From positions 1 through 9,619 of the forward strand of contig DAOVMD010000081.1 in the NCBI GenBank assembly GCA_030630935.1: a DNA stretch of 9,619 bases, given 5' to 3'. The stretch is from Candidatus Mcinerneyibacteriota bacterium. GTDB taxonomy: Bacteria > AUK180 > JAQVHJ01. Below, one piece after another: positions 7,281 through 9,619 of this stretch. A model generated the notes under the pieces. That model searched no databases. It was not told the DNA's origin and saw only the letters and a list, made by a program, of their open reading frames with translations. Position 1 is the stretch's first letter. Every line of letters starts with the position of its first letter. The translations under genes were made by a program, and so were the position numbers.

Positions 7281-7549
7281 GGCCGTGCACCTCTCCTCGA
7301 TAATCAGTTGATCTTTTCAATCAGAAATAGGTAGCTCCAATTAGGTTACCCCGTGGCATCGTGTAAGAACCTTACCGTTGCTTCCTTCCGGACCTGGCGG
7401 GATTGGGTATATACTAGAGCACAGGACCCAATCTTCAACACTCCTTATTCCTGAAAAAAAAGGACTGAATTATCTCTGAGAGGGATTCAGTCCTGCTATA
7501 GCGGATTGCAGGTAAATAGGGCACCGCTAGCTCCCCACTTAGCACGGCC
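7281..7549 (-). ncRNA. ffs: large bacterial SRP RNA (Alu and S domains)
   Basis: This is the RNA of the signal recognition particle, which with Ffh targets nascent membrane and secreted proteins. The S-domain core CCAGGTCCGGAAGGAAGCAA (minus strand, 7397-7378) with its GGAA tetraloop is the Ffh-binding site. It is not the usual short form of about 110 nt: the 5' part GGCCGTGCTAAGTGGGGAGC, then GCGGTGCCC and CCTGCAATCCGC, closely follows the Alu domain of Bacillus subtilis scRNA. The 3' end GGTGCACGGCC matches too. The ends pair over 8 bp (GGCCGTGC with GCACGGCC). Long-range helix 5 is supported by GATAATTCAGT (7474-7464) with ACTGATTATC (7308-7299), by CCTCTC with GAGAGG and by CAGGAATA with TATTTCTG. 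Length is about 269 nt; Bacillus has 271. The 5' end lies 10 bases after tRNA-Ser(GGA) and dnaX begins 21 bases after the 3' end. Exact ends are inferred from pairing. Confidence 0.95.
7454..7494 (-). terminator. terminator-like hairpin inside the SRP RNA
   Basis: On the minus strand AGGACTGAAT (7494-7485) pairs perfectly with ATTCAGTCCT (7470-7461), and seven more T follow. The 14-base loop contains CTC/GAG. This has the form of an intrinsic terminator, but it lies within the SRP RNA and uses the same ATTCAGT strand needed for helix 5. It may be an alternative fold, an attenuator or a coincidence. Confidence 0.35.
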
Positions 7550-7559
7550 AAAATTTTTA

Positions 7560-7647
7560 TGGCGGAGAGACTGGGATTCGAACCCAGGATACCTTACGAT
7601 ATACACGCTCTCCAGGCGTGCGCCTTCGTCCACTCGGCCATCTCTCC
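7560..7647 (-). tRNA. tRNA-Ser(GGA)
   Basis: The acceptor stem GGAGAGA/TCTCTCC is followed by discriminator G and an encoded CCA. The anticodon stem CACGC/GCGTG holds loop CTGGAGA, anticodon GGA (7611-7613), which reads UCC and UCU. The T arm CTGGG-TTCGAAT-CCCAG and the long variable arm (TATC-GTAA-GGTA) are class II features expected for serine. It follows tRNA-Ser(CGA) by 11 bases and precedes the SRP RNA by 10, so all are probably cut from one transcript. Confidence 0.97.
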
Positions 7648-7658
7648 GTTTATTCTTT

Positions 7659-7749
7659 TGGCGGAGAGGGTGGGATTCGAACCCACGTGTCCCTGAGGAG
7701 ACAAATCGATTTCGAGTCGACCCCGTTATGACCACTTCGGTACCTCTCC
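7659..7749 (-). tRNA. tRNA-Ser(CGA)
   Basis: The acceptor stem is GGAGAGG/CCTCTCC with G and encoded CCA. The anticodon stem GTCGA/TCGAT has loop CTCGAAA, anticodon CGA (7712-7714), reading UCG. The long variable arm (TGTCTCCTCAGGGACA) is typical of serine tRNAs. The T arm is GTGGG-TTCGAAT-CCCAC. Confidence 0.97.
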
Positions 7750-7764
7750 GGAACCTTGCAAAAT

Positions 7765-7841
7765 TGGCGCGCCCGAGGTGACTCGAACACCTGACCACTG
7801 AATCCGCAATCCAGAGCTCTATCCATCTGAGCTACGGGCGC
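7765..7841 (-). tRNA. tRNA-Arg(GCG)
   Basis: The acceptor stem is GCGCCCG/CGGGCGC with discriminator G and encoded CCA, 77 bases in all. The D arm GCTC-AGATGGATA-GAGC carries A20, an arginine identity base. The anticodon stem CTGGA/TTCAG holds loop TTGCGGA, so the anticodon is GCG (7805-7807) with G37. The T arm is AGGTG-TTCGAGT-CACCT. It begins 7 bases after the stop of the preceding protein gene. Most bacteria decode CGU/CGC with an ACG (inosine) tRNA instead, so the GCG form is notable. Confidence 0.95.
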
Positions 7842-7848
7842 AAAAGAA

Positions 7849-8451
7849 CTAATCCCATTCTACGATTAAATCTTCTTCCGGTATAAAATTCTTAAATTCT
7901 AAAACAACATAAACACGTCCCTTCCTCTCCGTTACTTCAAATTCGGAATAGGAACAACGTATATTCTTTGCGGTATAAGGTAAAATAACCTTGTAAGTTG
8001 CAACTAATAAATCTTTTCTCTCGAATTCAGGGGAAGTCAGAGGAAAAACTACCTGCTTAAGCAATAATTTCTGTCTATATTCAATTCTAATATTTGACCT
8101 TTCACTATCACCTAAACTCCCGGACCACTCAATATATTTTCCTTCTTCGCCTAATTTCGGTTCTTCTAGTATTTTAGTCATCAAGATACTTTTTATTTCA
8201 GGTGTTGAAAAATTCTGTGCAAAAGCAACAGGAAATTTAAAGGTTTTAGGAACATTCTTCCTATCAGGATTATGATAACCTAATATACATTTTACATGCA
8301 TCATCTCATCATCAGTAACTTTAATTATGACATATTCTGTTTCAAGTCGGATCTTTAACATATCCGTGTACATACTTGAAACAAAAGCCATCATTACAAG
8401 TATTAGAATTACACCAGCAAATAAAACCACTATCAGACTTTTATAATTCAT
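7849..8451 (-). CDS. membrane-anchored protein of unknown function, coupled to recA
   Basis: I do not recognise this 200-residue protein. It has one N-terminal transmembrane helix (residues 6-25, [19 protein letters not shown]...) with a lysine before it, so the remaining 170 or so residues probably lie outside the cytoplasm. The rest is rich in short beta-strand-like stretches alternating with charged loops, with two cysteines (in KCILGY and RCSYSEF), and ends in a strand EEDLIVEWD. No catalytic motif is evident. Its ATG overlaps the recA TGA (ATGA) and there is no clear ribosome site, so translation is probably coupled to recA. Its stop lies 7 bases before tRNA-Arg. The gene position is secure, the function is not. 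Confidence 0.85.
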   Translation of the reverse strand: MNYKSLIVVLFAGVILILVMMAFVSSMYTDMLKIRLETEYVIIKVTDDEMMHVKCILGYHNPDRKNVPKTFKFPVAFAQNFSTPEIKSILMTKILEEPKLGEEGKYIEWSGSLGDSERSNIRIEYRQKLLLKQVVFPLTSPEFERKDLLVATYKVILPYTAKNIRCSYSEFEVTERKGRVYVVLEFKNFIPEEDLIVEWD

Positions 8452-9482
8452 TTTTTAATACCAAATTTCACTTTGATTTCATCTTCAATTTTTTCGAAAA
8501 TATCCTTATTCTCTTCAAGGAAAACCTTGACCTTACCCCTACCTTGACCTATCTGGGTACCATCATATGAAAACCATGAACCGCTCTTCTCAATAATATT
8601 ATTTGAAACCGCAAGGTCTATCAGGTCACTTATATAAGAGATACCCTGACCATAAATAATATCAAGCTCCGCAACTTTAAATGGCGGGGCAACTTTATTC
8701 TTAACAACCCTAACGGATACTCTATTGCCAACGATTTCGCCGCCTTCTTTAATTGAGGAAATTCGATGAATATCCAATCTAATCGTTGCATAGAATTTTA
8801 ATGCATTACCACCGGTAGTTGTAACAGGATTTCCAAAAACAATCCCTATCTTCATACGGATCTGGTTAATGAAAACCGTACATGTCCTTGATTTATTTAT
8901 TACTCCTGTCAACTTCCTTAATGCCTGAGACATTAGCCTTGCCTGAAGCCCCATGTGAGAATCACCCATTTCACCGTCAATCTCAGCTTTTGGAGTTAAT
9001 GCAGCAACAGAATCTATTACAATTACATCAATCGACCCACTCCGAACCAAAGTCTCCGTAATCTCTAATGCTTGCTCTCCATTATCAGGTTGTGAAATTA
9101 AAAGGTTCTCAATATCAACACCTAATTTTGAAGCATAAGCCGGGTCAAGAGCATGTTCAGCATCAATAAATGCTGCAATTCCACCCAGTTTCTGTGCCTC
9201 TGCAATTATATGTAAAGCAAGAGTAGTCTTTCCGGTCGCTTCAGGACCATAAATCTCAATTACTCGACCACGGGGATAACCATGTACTCCTAAAGCAATA
9301 TCTAAAGAAAGTGACCCTGAAGAGATTACATCAATACCCTTGGCTATAGTATCCTGACCAAGTTTCATAATTGAGCCTTTACCAAATTGTTTTTCAATCT
9401 GGGAGATTGCAACCTCTAAAGCTTTTTCCTTATTATTTTTCTCTTTTGATTTTTTCTTTTCATCAGCTGGTTTATCAGCCAT
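8448..9482 (-). CDS. recA: recombinase RecA
   Basis: RecA forms ATP-bound filaments on single-stranded DNA, carries out strand exchange and drives LexA cleavage where an SOS system exists. Visible in the 344 residues are Walker [10 protein letters not shown] (79-87), the catalytic-glutamate strand [10 protein letters not shown] (Glu109), Walker B VIVIDS (153-158), loop L1 around [12 protein letters not shown] (167-178), loop L2 (around 206-225) and the signature ALKFYA (227-232). The N-terminus has a Lys/Glu-rich extension of about 11 residues relative to E. coli. The C-terminus ends soon after the KVKFGIKK region and lacks the E. coli acidic tail. In L2 the usual Pro-Glu-Thr is Pro-Val-Thr (Val220, equivalent to Glu207). 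A strong GGAG lies 7 bases before the ATG. The gene follows a TPR gene by 11 bases. Confidence 0.98.
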   Translation of the reverse strand: MADKPADEKKKSKEKNNKEKALEVAISQIEKQFGKGSIMKLGQDTIAKGIDVISSGSLSLDIALGVHGYPRGRVIEIYGPEATGKTTLALHIIAEAQKLGGIAAFIDAEHALDPAYASKLGVDIENLLISQPDNGEQALEITETLVRSGSIDVIVIDSVAALTPKAEIDGEMGDSHMGLQARLMSQALRKLTGVINKSRTCTVFINQIRMKIGIVFGNPVTTTGGNALKFYATIRLDIHRISSIKEGGEIVGNRVSVRVVKNKVAPPFKVAELDIIYGQGISYISDLIDLAVSNNIIEKSGSWFSYDGTQIGQGRGKVKVFLEENKDIFEKIEDEIKVKFGIKK

Positions 9483-9489
9483 TATTTTA

Positions 9490-9493
9490 CTCC
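9490..9493 (-). promoter_or_regulatory. Shine-Dalgarno site of recA
   Basis: GGAG 7 bases before the recA ATG, immediately following the TAA of the upstream gene (TAAGGAG). It fixes the recA start. Confidence 0.8.
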
Positions 9494-9619
9494 TTAAATT
9501 TTTAATTTTTTCTTGATCATTTCAAGATTTTTTCTCAATTTCTCGTTCTCTGGATTAATCTCAAGAGATTGTTCCCAACTTTGAACCGCACCTTTGAAAT
9601 CTTTCTGTTTAAATAAAAT
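9494..9619 (-). CDS. TPR-repeat protein, C-terminal end only
   Basis: The frame is open from the right window edge to a TAA 11 bases before recA, giving 41 residues. The segment [20 protein letters not shown] followed by ENEKLRKNL matches the second part of a tetratricopeptide repeat (the Ala, the aromatic and the L-x-INP turn are in place). A lysine-rich tail follows. TPRs mediate protein-protein contacts; the role of the whole protein cannot be judged from this fragment. The short spacing makes it an operon partner of recA. Confidence 0.8.
   Translation of the reverse strand: MLFKQKDFKGAVQSWEQSLEINPENEKLRKNLEMIKKKLKI
9511..9527. promoter_or_regulatory. 17-bp palindrome upstream of recA, possible operator
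   Basis: TCTTGA, five spacer bases, TCAAGA. It lies 29-45 bases before the recA start, inside the end of the upstream TPR coding sequence. The position and form (TTGA-N5-TCAA) would suit a LexA-type operator, but it matches no LexA box that I know with certainty. It may simply be coding sequence. Confidence 0.25.

Noticed and set aside
7308-7320. TTGA-N5-TCAA match upstream of dnaX as a second operator copy
   Set aside because: It lies in the 3' strand of SRP helix 5 and such a short motif is expected by chance in AT-rich DNA.
7339-7434. Initial reading as a short (about 95 nt) 4.5S-type SRP RNA with a separate upstream terminator
   Set aside because: The flanks match the Alu domain and 3' end of large SRP RNAs and pair with each other over 8 bp, so the gene spans about 7281-7549 and the hairpin is internal.
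7496-7798. Overlapping open frames on both strands across the tRNA block (about 90-100 codons)
   Set aside because: They run through three tRNAs and the SRP RNA 5' end; phrases such as WDSNPG are the typical false translation of the tRNA T arm on the opposite strand.
1-9619. CRISPR array, insertion sequence or phage genes
   Set aside because: No regularly spaced repeats, no transposase or integrase frames and no flanking duplications were seen, although tRNA genes are common integration sites.

Overview
This is an AT-rich bacterial chromosome segment. All genes on the right three quarters (about 2014 to 9619) lie on the minus strand in one tightly packed series. One truncated gene lies on the plus strand at the left. 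A gene-poor gap of about 600 bases separates the two convergent groups. Several genes have good Shine-Dalgarno sites (recA, dnaX, ybaB), the tRNAs encode their own CCA ends, and there is a lipoprotein built of two-component-regulator-type propeller repeats. These traits loosely suggest a low-GC Gram-negative lineage such as the FCB superphylum outside the class Bacteroidia (Ignavibacteria or Calditrichaeota-like). This placement is inference only. The SRP RNA is the large, Alu-bearing form best known from Firmicutes.

In minus-strand transcription order the cluster reads: the end of a TPR protein; recA; a membrane-anchored protein of unknown function; tRNA-Arg(GCG); tRNA-Ser(CGA); tRNA-Ser(GGA); a large SRP RNA of about 270 nt; dnaX; ybaB/ebfC; recR; a SpoIIE/PP2C-type membrane phosphatase; and a propeller lipoprotein. 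Gaps between neighbours are 0 to 34 bases, and several genes overlap by 4 bases. I see no obvious room for independent promoters or terminators, except a terminator-like hairpin inside the SRP RNA itself. The order tRNA-Ser, SRP RNA, dnaX, ybaB, recR is also known from Bacillus subtilis, so this core looks ancient. The recA side and the phosphatase/lipoprotein side look like lineage-specific additions.

The plus-strand gene at the left (reading frame open to the window edge) ends in a complete FHA phosphothreonine-binding domain. Its upstream part may be the C-terminal half of a HerA/DUF87-like ATPase. The gap between it and the lipoprotein gene (1404-2013) holds no convincing gene. It does hold a weak terminator, a perfect 11-bp hairpin, a GC-rich island and what looks like a degenerate dispersed repeat.

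Functionally the cluster combines recombination and repair (RecA, RecR, probably EbfC), replication (DnaX), translation and protein export (three tRNAs, SRP RNA) and a signalling pair (phosphatase, lipoprotein). The points most worth checking are the competing folds within the SRP RNA, a Glu-to-Val change in RecA loop L2, the GCG anticodon of tRNA-Arg, and a 17-bp palindrome just upstream of recA.
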